Positions 24,573 through 32,624 of a DNA stretch of 45,813 nucleotides are shown piece by piece. Origin of the DNA: Planktomarina sp. (GTDB lineage Bacteria; Pseudomonadota; Alphaproteobacteria; Rhodobacterales; Rhodobacteraceae); contig JADHLF010000016.1 of assembly GCA_016780825.1 (NCBI GenBank), positions 1 to 45,813 of the forward strand. Reading direction: 5' to 3'. The notes under the pieces are model-generated. The model did not search any database, was not told the origin of the DNA, and saw only the letters and a program-made list of their open reading frames with translations. Made by a program: the position numbers and the translations under genes. Each line of letters starts with the position of its first letter. Positions within the stretch are counted from its first letter, which is position 1.

Positions 24573-26834
24573 ATGACACGCTTTGCAGCTCCTATCGCCG
24601 AACAAATTTGGGATATGAAATACCGCTTCAAGCAAGCGGATGGAACGCCGATTGACAAGACCGTCGAGGACAGCTGGCAGCGCATCGCACAGGCTCTGGC
24701 GGCCGTGGAAACCACGCCCGCAGATTGGGAGCCGAAGTTCTATGATGCTTTGGCCGATTTCAAATTCTTGCCCGCCGGGCGCATCACTGCGGGGGCCGGC
24801 ACAGAACGCAGTGTGACTTTGTTCAATTGCTTTGTCATGGGCACGATCCCCGACAGTATGGGCGGGATTTTTGACATGTTGAAAGAGGCCGCGCTGACCA
24901 TGCAGCAAGGTGGCGGCATTGGATATGATTTCTCCACCATCCGTCCGAAAGGGGCGAAGGTGAAAGGCGTTGCTGCGGATGCCTCTGGTCCTTTATCCTT
25001 TATGGATGTTTGGGATGCCATGTGCCGCACGATTATGTCGGCCGGCAGCCGGCGCGGCGCGATGATGGCGACCATGCGCTGTGATCACCCGGATATTTTG
25101 GATTTCATCACCGCAAAACGTGATCCCGCGCGCTTGCGGATGTTCAACGTCTCGGTTTTGGTCACAGATGCCTTTATGGCCGCGGTTAAAGCGGATGAGC
25201 CTTGGGACTTGGTCTTTGAAGGGAAGGTCTATCACAGCCTAAGGGCGGTGGAACTTTGGGATCAAATCATGAATTCCACCTTCGAATTTGCCGAACCGGG
25301 GGTGATCTTTATCGACCGCATCAATCAGGCGAATAACCTCAATTATTGCGAAACCATTGCCGCGACCAATCCGTGCGGTGAGCAACCTTTGCCGCCCTAT
25401 GGCGCCTGTTTGCTGGGATCGATCAATATGGCGCGTTTGGTCTCTGATCCTTTTGGTGCTCAGGCCAAGCTGGATGAGGCGGTCTTGACCGATTTGGTCG
25501 CAACAGCGGTCCGGGTGATGGATAATGTGGTGGATGCCAGCCGGTTCCCACTGGAGGCGCAACAACGCGAGGCTCAGGCTAAGCGCCGGATTGGCCTTGG
25601 CGTCACCGGGTTGGCCGATGCTTTGCTTATGGTTGGGCTGCGTTATGGATCGGTTGAAGCGGCGGCACAAACCGAGGCTTGGATGCATCAAATCGCCCGT
25701 GCGGCCTATTTGGCTTCGGTGGAATTGGCAAAGGAAAAGGGGGCGTTTCCTTTGTTTGACGCTGCGGGCTATTTGGCCAGTGGCGCCATGGAGCAGATGG
25801 ACGCGGATGTGCGCGATGCCATTGCCAAGCATGGTATTCGCAACGCGCTGCTGACCAGCATCGCGCCGACCGGTACGATCAGCCTATATGCGGGCAATGT
25901 GTCTTCCGGGATTGAGCCGGTCTTTGCCTATGCCTACACGCGTAAGGTCCTGCAAAAAGATGGCACGCGCACCGAAGAGGAAGTGATCGACTACGCTGTG
26001 CAAATGTGGCGCGATAAGATGGGCGATGCAGAGCTTCCCGATTATTTCGTCAATGCGCAAACTTTGGCGCCTCTTGAGCATGTGCGGATGCAGGCGGCGG
26101 CGCAGAAATGGATCGACAGTTCCATATCTAAAACGATCAACTGCCCCGAGGATATCAGCTTTGAGGCGTTCAAAGACGTTTATATGGCCGCTTGGGATCA
26201 AGGGTGCAAAGGCTGCACCACCTATCGGCCCAATGCGGTCACCGGATCTGTTCTGTCTGTCTCAGAGGAAGGCGAAAAAGCGCCCGAGGCCGATACCGGC
26301 GCCGATGTGGTATATATCAGCGAGCCCTTGAGCCGTCCCGAGGCGCTGGAAGGGCAAACCTATAAGGTGAAATGGCCCGACAGCGAGCATGCGCTTTACA
26401 TTACCGTGAATGATTTACTGCTCAACGGCCATCGCCGGCCGTTTGAAGTGTTCATCAATTCCAAGAATATGGAGCATTTTGCCTGGACCGTGGCGCTCAC
26501 GCGGATGATCTCGGCGGTGTTTAGGCGCGGTGGTGATGTGAGCTTTGTGGTGGAAGAGCTGAAAGCGGTTTTCGACCCCAGAGGCGGGGCATGGGTGGAT
26601 GGGAAATATATCCCCTCGATTTTGGCAGCTATCGGCGGGGTGATTGAGCATCACATGGTGGTCACGGGCTTTTTGTCCGGTGCGGGCATGGGGCTCAAAT
26701 CCGATCCGCAAGCCGAGGTGGTCAACCTTCAGCAGTCCAGGGGCGGCGCCTGTTCGAGCTGCGGTCAATTTGATTTGCGCATGGTTGAAGGCTGCATGAC
26801 CTGTGGCAGCTGCGGTTATTCGAAATGCGGCTGA
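24573..26834 (+). CDS. nrdJ: adenosylcobalamin-dependent (class II) ribonucleotide reductase
   Basis: Makes deoxyribonucleotides from ribonucleotides using a radical generated from coenzyme B12, with or without oxygen. The 753 residues carry the features of the family: VTLFNCFVMG with a redox Cys, GGGIGYDFSTIRPKG, NPCGEQPLPPYGACLLGSIN with active-site Cys268 and the nearby Asn and Glu, the phosphate-binding TSIAPTGTISLYAGN, and a Cys-rich C-terminal tail (CSSCGQ, then CMTCGSCGYSKCG) that passes electrons from thioredoxin. The ATG at 24573 gives the usual N-terminus MTRFAAPIAEQIWDMKY; an ATG four codons earlier is possible. No nrdAB or nrdEF genes are in the window. The presence of NrdJ means the cell needs cobalamin. 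Confidence 0.96.
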   Translation: MTRFAAPIAEQIWDMKYRFKQADGTPIDKTVEDSWQRIAQALAAVETTPADWEPKFYDALADFKFLPAGRITAGAGTERSVTLFNCFVMGTIPDSMGGIFDMLKEAALTMQQGGGIGYDFSTIRPKGAKVKGVAADASGPLSFMDVWDAMCRTIMSAGSRRGAMMATMRCDHPDILDFITAKRDPARLRMFNVSVLVTDAFMAAVKADEPWDLVFEGKVYHSLRAVELWDQIMNSTFEFAEPGVIFIDRINQANNLNYCETIAATNPCGEQPLPPYGACLLGSINMARLVSDPFGAQAKLDEAVLTDLVATAVRVMDNVVDASRFPLEAQQREAQAKRRIGLGVTGLADALLMVGLRYGSVEAAAQTEAWMHQIARAAYLASVELAKEKGAFPLFDAAGYLASGAMEQMDADVRDAIAKHGIRNALLTSIAPTGTISLYAGNVSSGIEPVFAYAYTRKVLQKDGTRTEEEVIDYAVQMWRDKMGDAELPDYFVNAQTLAPLEHVRMQAAAQKWIDSSISKTINCPEDISFEAFKDVYMAAWDQGCKGCTTYRPNAVTGSVLSVSEEGEKAPEADTGADVVYISEPLSRPEALEGQTYKVKWPDSEHALYITVNDLLLNGHRRPFEVFINSKNMEHFAWTVALTRMISAVFRRGGDVSFVVEELKAVFDPRGGAWVDGKYIPSILAAIGGVIEHHMVVTGFLSGAGMGLKSDPQAEVVNLQQSRGGACSSCGQFDLRMVEGCMTCGSCGYSKCG

Positions 26835-26844
26835 CTTGAGCAGG

Positions 26845-26879
26845 GCCGGCCCGCGGATTTTTCGCAAGGCCGGCTCTTT
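26845..26879 (+). terminator. nrdJ terminator
   Basis: GCCGGCC (26845-26851) pairs with GGCCGGC (26868-26874); GCG and CGC extend the pairing inside the loop. It is followed by TCTTT and lies 10 bp after the nrdJ stop. Confidence 0.6.
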
Positions 26880-26950
26880 GCCGCCGCTGGACCTGGTCGC
26901 GCAATGCCCTATGTCTTATGAGTGGAGACCAACGAGCGAGCAGTGACCCT

Positions 26951-27322
26951 ATGGCCCAACTAGAAGTTCTTTACAATGCTGAATGCCCGATTTGCCGCCG
27001 AGAGATAGAGCATTACAAGCGCCTCTCCGGTGATGATGTGGCCTATGTGGAAATCACTGCGCAAACAGCGGCAGATTGGGGCCTCAGTGAAGAGCAGGCC
27101 GCCCAACAGCTGCATGTCCGGCGCGGCGCTGCAACCTCTGTTGGAGTAGAGGCCTTTGTGGCGATTTGGCGGCAATTGCCTTATTTTTGGATCTTGGCGC
27201 CGATTGTAAATTTCAAACCCATCAAGGCCGTCGCCTCTGTGATTTATCGCCGATGTCTCGCTCCCTTATTATTTGCGGCGCATAAGCGCCGTAGGCGGCG
27301 CAGCGGGGGCGCAGGCTCCTAA
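26951..27322 (+). CDS. DCC family thiol-disulfide oxidoreductase-like protein (DUF393)
   Basis: A 123-residue protein starting with QLEVLYNAECPICRREIEHY, the signature of the DCC/DUF393 family, whose CPIC resembles a thioredoxin-type CxxC. A second family block, VEAFVAIWRQLPYF, and a hydrophobic segment (WILAPIVNF) follow, with a strongly basic Arg-rich end. Members are thought to act as thiol oxidoreductases, but substrates are unknown. Start: ATG at 26951 fits the family; an ATG at 26918 adds 11 residues with no resemblance. It stands between nrdJ and a helicase gene without an obvious functional link. Confidence 0.82.
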   Translation: MAQLEVLYNAECPICRREIEHYKRLSGDDVAYVEITAQTAADWGLSEEQAAQQLHVRRGAATSVGVEAFVAIWRQLPYFWILAPIVNFKPIKAVASVIYRRCLAPLLFAAHKRRRRRSGGAGS

Positions 27323-27455
27323 ATTCACGTCCGCCCTATACTTCCGCTGCAAAACAGCCTATCGGCGCTCTATTGAGGTGCCCATGGGGCGCCGAATTGG
27401 GTTTGGTCGGTCCATGGGGGGCTGCAGCGCCCGCATGACATAGAAAGAGACATTC

Positions 27456-29399
27456 GTGAAACAAGCTCTAGCGGACGCGCTGAAAAAGCGCGGCTACGAT
27501 ACTTTGACTCCCGTTCAATTGGCCGTCATCGCGCCAGAACTGGCACAGGCGGATCTGCTGGTCTCGGCGCAAACTGGATCGGGCAAAACAGTTGGTTTTG
27601 GTCTGGCCATTGGCGACAGCCTTTTGGGAGACACTGAGGTTTTTGACCGCCCGGCCAATCCTTTGGCGTTGATTATTGCTCCGACCCGTGAGCTGGCCTT
27701 GCAGGTCAAGCGCGAGCTGCAATGGCTTTATGGTGAAGCGCAGGCGACGATGGCCTCCTGCGTGGGCGGCATGGATATGCGCGACGAGCGTCGGGCCTTG
27801 GCCCGTGGGGCGCATATTGTTGTGGCCACGCCGGGCCGTTTGCGCGATCACATTATGCGGGGTTCGATTGATTTATCTGAGCTGCGGGCGGTGGTGCTCG
27901 ATGAGGCGGATGAAATGCTCGACTTGGGCTTCAAGGAAGATCTGGAGTTTATCCTTGGTCACGCGCCAGAGACGCGCCGCACTTTGATGTTTTCCGCCAC
28001 CGTGCCAAAATCCATCGCCACTTTAGCAAAATCCTACCAAAGAGACGCTCAGCGCGTGTCGACCGTTGCGGAGAAATCCCAGCACACGGATATCGAGTAC
28101 CGCGCCTTGAACGTGGCGGCGCGGGATGTGGAAAACGCAATTATCAACGTGTTGCGCTTCTATGAAGCCCCGAATGCCTTGGTCTTTGCCAATACCCGGG
28201 TCATAGTCAATCGCCTGACCACGCGCCTGTCAAACCGTGGGTTTTCCGTCGTCAGCCTTTCAGGAGAATTGAGTCAGGCGGAACGCTCCCACGCTTTGCA
28301 GGCCATGCGTGACGGCCGGGCGCGGATCTGTGTGGCCACGGATGTGGCGGCGCGGGGCATTGACTTGCCTAATTTGGATTTGGTGGTGCATGCGGAATTG
28401 CCGAGCAATTTTGAAACTCTGATGCATCGTTCGGGCCGTACCGGCCGGGCCGGGCGCAAAGGGATTTCCGCTTTGATCGTGCCGCCCTCTGTGCGGCGCA
28501 AGGCAGAGCGCATTTTGCAAGCTGCGAAGGTGACGGCACAATGGGCCCAGCCTCCTTCTGCGGAAGAGGTGACAGCCAAGGATCGGGCCCGCCTTTTGGA
28601 AGATCCCGCCTGGCATGAGGAGATTTCAGCCGCCGATCAGGTGGCGGTCGATGAGCTATTATCCCATTTCTCCCCAACCCAGGTGGCGGCGGCATTCTTG
28701 CGGGTCTATACGGCCAAGCAATCAGCTCCCGAGGAGCTCCTAGCGGTCGATGCGCGCGAGGCCAAAGAGGCCAAGCCACGCAGAGTTGCAGATTTTGGCC
28801 CAACCGTTTGGTTCTCCATTCCCGGTGGCCGGGCCTCTGGCACCGTGCCCGGTAGTCTTCTGCCGATGATTTGTAACGCCGGCGGGTTGACCAAAAATGA
28901 CATTGGCGCAATCAAAATTCATCCCGATGCCTCATTTTTTGAAGTGAAACTCTTCAGCGTTGACGGGTTCAAGAAAGCCTTGGGCCCGAATATGACCGTT
29001 GAAGATGATGCGGTTGTCACCGAGCTGAAAGCGCCACCGGCCGATGTGCCCTATGAGCGGTCCAGCGCGCCAAAATCGCGTTTCGAGAAAAAGACGCCTG
29101 TGGAGAAGCCCAGTGCTCCGATCGATTGGAACGATGCGCCCGCTCCGAAACAGCGCAAAGCCAAACCGGGTGAGGGCAAGCCAAAATTCAAATCCAAGAC
29201 CGCAGCGCAAAGCCGCCCCGACGGGGTGGTTGAGAGTTTCAAGAGAAAATCCGGCAGCGGGAAACCGGGCGCGGGCAAACCCTCGGCCGGCAAGCCGGCG
29301 AAAAAGACAGCCTCGGGCAAGCCCAAAGGGGGCGCGCCCGCTGGGCGGGTGGACAAGCACAAGTTTGATCCCGGCAAGCCGAAGCGGAAGTCTTCCTAG
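27456..29399 (+). CDS. DEAD-box RNA helicase with DbpA-type RNA-binding domain
   Basis: A 647-residue ATP-dependent RNA helicase, likely in ribosome assembly or mRNA turnover. All core motifs are present: Q motif (LTPVQ), AQTGSGKT at 38-45, PTRELALQ, VVATPGRLRDH, DEAD at 149-152, FSATVPK, LVFANTR, VCVATDVAARGID-type motif V and HRSGRTGRAG. After the two RecA domains comes a small domain at about 440-520 (FGPTVWFSIPGGRA to FEVKLFSVDGFKKAL) of the DbpA RNA-binding type, then about 115 residues of low-complexity Lys/Pro/Gly with repeated GKP units, probably disordered and RNA-binding. It starts with GTG after AGAAAGAGA; no ATG gives a better N-terminus. The 133-bp gap upstream repeats CCATGGGG twice but shows no firm promoter. 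Confidence 0.93.
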   Translation: MKQALADALKKRGYDTLTPVQLAVIAPELAQADLLVSAQTGSGKTVGFGLAIGDSLLGDTEVFDRPANPLALIIAPTRELALQVKRELQWLYGEAQATMASCVGGMDMRDERRALARGAHIVVATPGRLRDHIMRGSIDLSELRAVVLDEADEMLDLGFKEDLEFILGHAPETRRTLMFSATVPKSIATLAKSYQRDAQRVSTVAEKSQHTDIEYRALNVAARDVENAIINVLRFYEAPNALVFANTRVIVNRLTTRLSNRGFSVVSLSGELSQAERSHALQAMRDGRARICVATDVAARGIDLPNLDLVVHAELPSNFETLMHRSGRTGRAGRKGISALIVPPSVRRKAERILQAAKVTAQWAQPPSAEEVTAKDRARLLEDPAWHEEISAADQVAVDELLSHFSPTQVAAAFLRVYTAKQSAPEELLAVDAREAKEAKPRRVADFGPTVWFSIPGGRASGTVPGSLLPMICNAGGLTKNDIGAIKIHPDASFFEVKLFSVDGFKKALGPNMTVEDDAVVTELKAPPADVPYERSSAPKSRFEKKTPVEKPSAPIDWNDAPAPKQRKAKPGEGKPKFKSKTAAQSRPDGVVESFKRKSGSGKPGAGKPSAGKPAKKTASGKPKGGAPAGRVDKHKFDPGKPKRKSS

Positions 29400-29445
29400 A
29401 TGCTCCGCTTTGGCGGCGGATGCGCGCTGTGGAAAAAAACCACAA

Positions 29446-29640
29446 GAGGGATTCACAAGGCGAATCACCTCTGCTACGATTCTCACCAAGCAGCGCAAGA
29501 CTGAGCAGTGAACTGGCCGGGGCAGACGCCACCGATGGGATTTTAGGATCTCATAGAGACGTGGACGCAGCACCCCGCACCCTCCTATCAGCTCTCAGGA
29601 GCTATGGATGACAGAGGAACGTCGAAAGGCGTTCCTCTTT
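29446..29640 (+). ncRNA. candidate structured small RNA between helicase and rpsD
   Basis: The 390-bp gap 29400-29789 holds no credible protein gene but much pairing. CCTCTG (29468-29473) can pair with CAGAGG (29612-29617). Inside, CTGAG (29501-29505) pairs with CTCAG (29594-29598), CGGGG (29518-29522) with CCCCG (29573-29577), CCAC (29529-29532) with GTGG (29561-29564), and ATGGGAT (29535-29541) with ATCTCAT (29548-29554) around a six-base loop. Together they make one long rod with internal loops, a shape seen in regulatory RNAs such as 6S, though no 6S signature was recognised. An extra hairpin lies at 29446-29471 and a strong terminator ends the segment. It could instead be a long 3' UTR of the helicase mRNA. 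No clear promoter was found between 29400 and 29445. Confidence 0.35.
29613..29640 (+). terminator. strong intrinsic terminator with GAAA tetraloop
   Basis: AGAGGAACGTC (29613-29623) pairs with GGCGTTCCTCT (29628-29638) over 11 bp, with one T-G pair, closed by a GAAA loop and followed by TT. It lies 214 bp after the helicase stop and directly before the rpsD promoter region. Confidence 0.7.
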
Positions 29641-29789
29641 GGCCTTGACATCCCCATGTAGGACTGGCATCCGCGCCCCATTGGTGTTGGTGGCCCCCGC
29701 AAGGGGATGCCTGTCGGGGTTCGCCCAAAGGACAACGCCCTTCATAGTGGCCCATGTTGGGCTTCGACTTTATCGAAGGAGATCAGCCG
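29641..29789 (+). promoter_or_regulatory. rpsD: rpsD promoter and structured leader
   Basis: A perfect -35 (TTGACA, 29645-29650) follows the terminator; the -10 is unclear (CATCCG at 29668-29673 is the 17-base choice). The leader can fold: GGCATCC (29666-29672) with GGATGCC (29705-29711), then GCCCA (29750-29754) with TGGGC (29758-29762), and CTTCGA (29762-29767) with TCGAAG (29773-29778). The last helix covers most of the ribosome site GAAGGAG (29775-29781). Such a fold could let free S4 protein shut off its own translation. Confidence 0.4.
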
Positions 29790-30410
29790 GTGACAAAACG
29801 TACCGCTGCCAAATACAAAATTGACCGCCGGATGGGCGAAAACATCTGGGGTCGTCCTAAATCACCCGTTAATCGTCGTGAGTATGGCCCCGGCCAGCAC
29901 GGTCAGCGCCGCAAAGGCAAATTGTCGGATTTCGGCACACAGCTGCGCGCGAAGCAAAAGCTGAAAGGCTATTATGGCGATTTGACCGAAAAGCAATTCC
30001 GCCGCATCTATGCGGAAGCTGAGCGCCTGAAAGGTGACACGGGTGAGCAGTTGATCGGCCTTCTGGAGCGTCGTTTGGATGCTGTTGTTTACCGCGCCAA
30101 ATTCGTGGCGACAGTCTTCGCAGCCCGCCAGTTCGTAAACCACGGCCACGTGCGCGTGAACGGCAAGAAAGTGAACATTGCCTCCTATCGCGTCTCTGAA
30201 GGCGACGTGATTGAAGTGCGTGATCGCTCCAAGCAAATGGCGGCTCTGCTGGAAGCCACACAATTGGCCGAACGCGATGTGCCAGATTACATCGACGCAG
30301 ATCACAGCAAGATGACTGCGACTTTCGTGCGCACTCCAGGTCTTGGCGATGTGCCTTACCCTGTGATCATGGAACCGAACCTCGTGGTGGAATTCTACGC
30401 GAAGAACTAA
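29790..30410 (+). CDS. rpsD: 30S ribosomal protein S4
   Basis: S4 binds 16S rRNA early in small-subunit assembly and in many bacteria represses its own mRNA. The 206-residue protein has the alphaproteobacterial pattern TKRTAAKYKIDRRMGENIWG, the N-terminal S4 domain, and the RNA-binding S4 fold at about 95-160 (RLDAVVYRAKFVATVFAARQ, VNGKKVNI). The start is GTG at 29790 after GAAGGAG; the open frame extends 12 codons further up, but those residues are not part of known S4 proteins. It stands alone, outside the large ribosomal protein cluster, as usual in this group. Confidence 0.97.
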   Translation: MTKRTAAKYKIDRRMGENIWGRPKSPVNRREYGPGQHGQRRKGKLSDFGTQLRAKQKLKGYYGDLTEKQFRRIYAEAERLKGDTGEQLIGLLERRLDAVVYRAKFVATVFAARQFVNHGHVRVNGKKVNIASYRVSEGDVIEVRDRSKQMAALLEATQLAERDVPDYIDADHSKMTATFVRTPGLGDVPYPVIMEPNLVVEFYAKN

Positions 30411-30430
30411 CCTTCGCCAGATCAAGTTTC

Positions 30431-30468
30431 AAAAGCCGCGACGGGACACCGCCGCGGCTTTTTTGTTT
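30431..30468 (+). terminator. rpsD terminator
   Basis: AAAAGCCGCG (30431-30440) pairs with CGCGGCTTTT (30453-30462), 10 bp, followed by a T-rich tail (TTGTTT). It lies 20 bp after the rpsD stop. Confidence 0.85.
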
Positions 30469-30607
30469 GGGGCTATATGTCCGGTTTACACCGCCCCGCA
30501 TTTCGCCACAGTGGCGCGCGGGGCTGGATTGGCGGGGCATTGGCCAATGAAAAACCGCTGGAAAAGCTTGAGATTGACGTTAGAAGAGCGGCAGAAGGGA
30601 ATATCAC

Positions 30608-31693
30608 ATGACACAGCCACAACCTCAGCCTGGAATTTTGGATATTGAGCTTTATGTCGGCGGAAAATCTTCTGTGCAGGGCGTGCAGGACATTCTCAAA
30701 CTGTCATCAAACGAAAACCCCAATGGCCCGCCCGCTTCGGCGCAACAGGCGCTTGCGGAGGCGGCCAGCACGCTGCACCGCTACCCCTCCTCCGATCACA
30801 ATGGGCTGCGGGCGGCCTTGTCGGATTTGCATGGCTTGGATGCGCAGCGCATCATTTGCGGCTGTGGATCCGATGAGCTGATCAGCTTTCTGTGCCAGGC
30901 CTATGCCGGCCCAGAGGTAGAGGTCATTCATACCGAGCATGGGTTTTTGATGTACCGTCTTTATGCCATGGCCGCCGGCGCGCGCATTGTCTGTGTGCCA
31001 GAGGCCGAGCGACATGTGGACGTTGAGGCGATTTTGGCCGCCATCACCCCGCGCACTGGGATGATTTTCATTGCCAATCCGGGCAATCCGACCGGGACAA
31101 AAATCCCCGATGAGGATCTTGCGGAGTTGATTGCCAAAACGCCGAAGACCGCGCTGATCGTGCTTGATGGAGCCTATGCTGACTATGTCGAGGGTTGGGA
31201 TGGTGGCGCGCGGTTTGTTGAGGCGAATGACAATGTGGTCATGCTGCGGACCCTGTCGAAAATGTACGGGCTTGGCGGATTGCGCGTGGGCTGGGGCTAT
31301 GGGCCGCAACATATCATTGATGTGCTCAACCGGGTGCGCGGACCGTTCAATATTTCCGCTCCCGCATTGGCCGCCGGTGAAGCGGCGGTGCGCGATCATG
31401 ACTTCGTGATCCAGTATCGGGCGCAAAACAATGCGGCCCGCGCCTATCTGGCCAAGGAGCTCGCCGCGCTGGGCGTCGCCTCTGACCCGTCGGATGCGAA
31501 TTTCATTCTGGCGCGTTTTGCCAGTCAAGAGCAGGCGGAGGCCTGCGACGATCATCTGCAAAGCCTGGGCATTCTTGTGCGCCGGGTGGGCAGCTATGGC
31601 TTGCCGCAGTGTCTGCGCATCACCGTGCCGGACATGGCGGGATGCGCGCGGGTGGTGCAGGGCGTGCGGGGCTTTTTGGAGCAAACGGCATGA
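30608..31693 (+). CDS. hisC: histidinol-phosphate/aromatic aminotransferase
   Basis: A PLP-dependent class I/II aminotransferase of 361 residues. It shows LSSNENPNGPP at about 30-40 (HisC-type start), NPGNPTGTKIP, DGAYADYVEG with the PLP-contacting Asp and Tyr, and TLSKMYGLGGLRVGWGYG with the Schiff-base Lys. HisC converts imidazole-acetol phosphate to histidinol phosphate, and many bacterial HisC enzymes also transaminate aromatic keto acids. The stop overlaps the start of the tyrC-like gene by four bases, which points to a role in tyrosine and phenylalanine synthesis as well. AGAAGGGA precedes the ATG. No other his biosynthesis gene is adjacent. Confidence 0.93.
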   Translation: MTQPQPQPGILDIELYVGGKSSVQGVQDILKLSSNENPNGPPASAQQALAEAASTLHRYPSSDHNGLRAALSDLHGLDAQRIICGCGSDELISFLCQAYAGPEVEVIHTEHGFLMYRLYAMAAGARIVCVPEAERHVDVEAILAAITPRTGMIFIANPGNPTGTKIPDEDLAELIAKTPKTALIVLDGAYADYVEGWDGGARFVEANDNVVMLRTLSKMYGLGGLRVGWGYGPQHIIDVLNRVRGPFNISAPALAAGEAAVRDHDFVIQYRAQNNAARAYLAKELAALGVASDPSDANFILARFASQEQAEACDDHLQSLGILVRRVGSYGLPQCLRITVPDMAGCARVVQGVRGFLEQTA

Positions 31694-32595
31694 GTTATGA
31701 TCGCGTCGCCTTTGTGGGCTTGGGGTTGATTGCCTCTTCGATGTTTTGGGCGATGCGCCGGGCGGGTATGGGCGCGCATGTGACAGGCTATGCCCGTTCA
31801 GAACAGACCCGCGCCACGGCCCGCGAGATTGGCCTATGCGATACGGTCTGCGATGATTTGGCCAGTGCGGTGCATGCGGCGGATCTGGTGGTGCTTTGCT
31901 TGCCGGTGGGGGCGATGGGGGCGGTGATGGCCGAGCTGGCACCGCATATCAAACCCGACGCCACGGTGACGGATGTGGGCTCGGTGAAACGCGCGGTGAT
32001 TGAAGCGGTGGCGCCACATGTCCCGCCCGGGGTGCATTTCGTGCCGGGCCACCCGCTGGCTGGCACTGAGCATTCCGGGCCAACGGCGGGCTTTGCCGAG
32101 CTGTTTGACAACCGCTGGTGTCTCTTGACCCCCAATGGCGCCGATGCCGGGGTTGTGGCGCAGCTGGCGGACTATTGGCAGGCGCTGGGGGCGAAGGTCG
32201 AGGAAATGGATCCGGACCACCACGATTTGGTGCTGGCGGTGACCAGCCATGCACCGCATTTAATCGCCTATACGATGGTGGGCGTGGCCGATGATCTGCA
32301 CCGGGTGACCAATTCGGAGGTGATCAACTTCTCCGCCACCGGCTTTCGCGACTTTACCCGCATTGCCGCCAGTGATCCGACCATGTGGCGCGATGTGTTT
32401 TTGACCAATAAGGATGCGACCTTGGAGATCCTCGGCCGCTTCACCGAAGAGCTCTTCGCGCTGCAACGGGCGATCCGCACCGGCGATGGGGAGATGCTGC
32501 ATGCCTATTTCACCCGCACCCGCGCCATCCGCCGGGGCATCATCGATGCGGGCCAAGACACGGATGCGCCGGATTTTGGCCGCAAGAAACGCTAA
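31690..32595 (+). CDS. tyrC: prephenate/arogenate dehydrogenase
   Basis: A 301-residue NAD(P)-dependent dehydrogenase. VAFVGLGLIASSMFWAMRRAG is the nucleotide-binding start, DVGSVK the next conserved turn, and PGHPLAGTEHSGP the substrate motif with the catalytic His. It oxidatively decarboxylates prephenate or arogenate on the way to tyrosine. No chorismate mutase or ACT domain is attached, which fits the monofunctional cyclohexadienyl type. Although the open frame reaches back into hisC, the ATG at 31690 within the hisC stop gives the true N-terminus (MSYDRVAFVG). The gene converges with the pentapeptide-repeat gene 29 bp away. Confidence 0.93.
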   Translation: MSYDRVAFVGLGLIASSMFWAMRRAGMGAHVTGYARSEQTRATAREIGLCDTVCDDLASAVHAADLVVLCLPVGAMGAVMAELAPHIKPDATVTDVGSVKRAVIEAVAPHVPPGVHFVPGHPLAGTEHSGPTAGFAELFDNRWCLLTPNGADAGVVAQLADYWQALGAKVEEMDPDHHDLVLAVTSHAPHLIAYTMVGVADDLHRVTNSEVINFSATGFRDFTRIAASDPTMWRDVFLTNKDATLEILGRFTEELFALQRAIRTGDGEMLHAYFTRTRAIRRGIIDAGQDTDAPDFGRKKR

Positions 32596-32624
32596 AGCCC
32601 ACGGCGTTCCTTGGGGGCTCGGCC

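Noticed and set aside
29604..29648. 14-codon open frame MDDRGTSKGVPLWP with AGGAG upstream
   Set aside because: The ribosome site is only two bases from the ATG and the frame is made of the terminator hairpin itself.
30707..31942. 411-codon leftward open frame over hisC and tyrC
   Set aside because: Both rightward genes have complete motifs; the antisense product is His/Arg/Gln-rich and begins at no plausible ribosome site.
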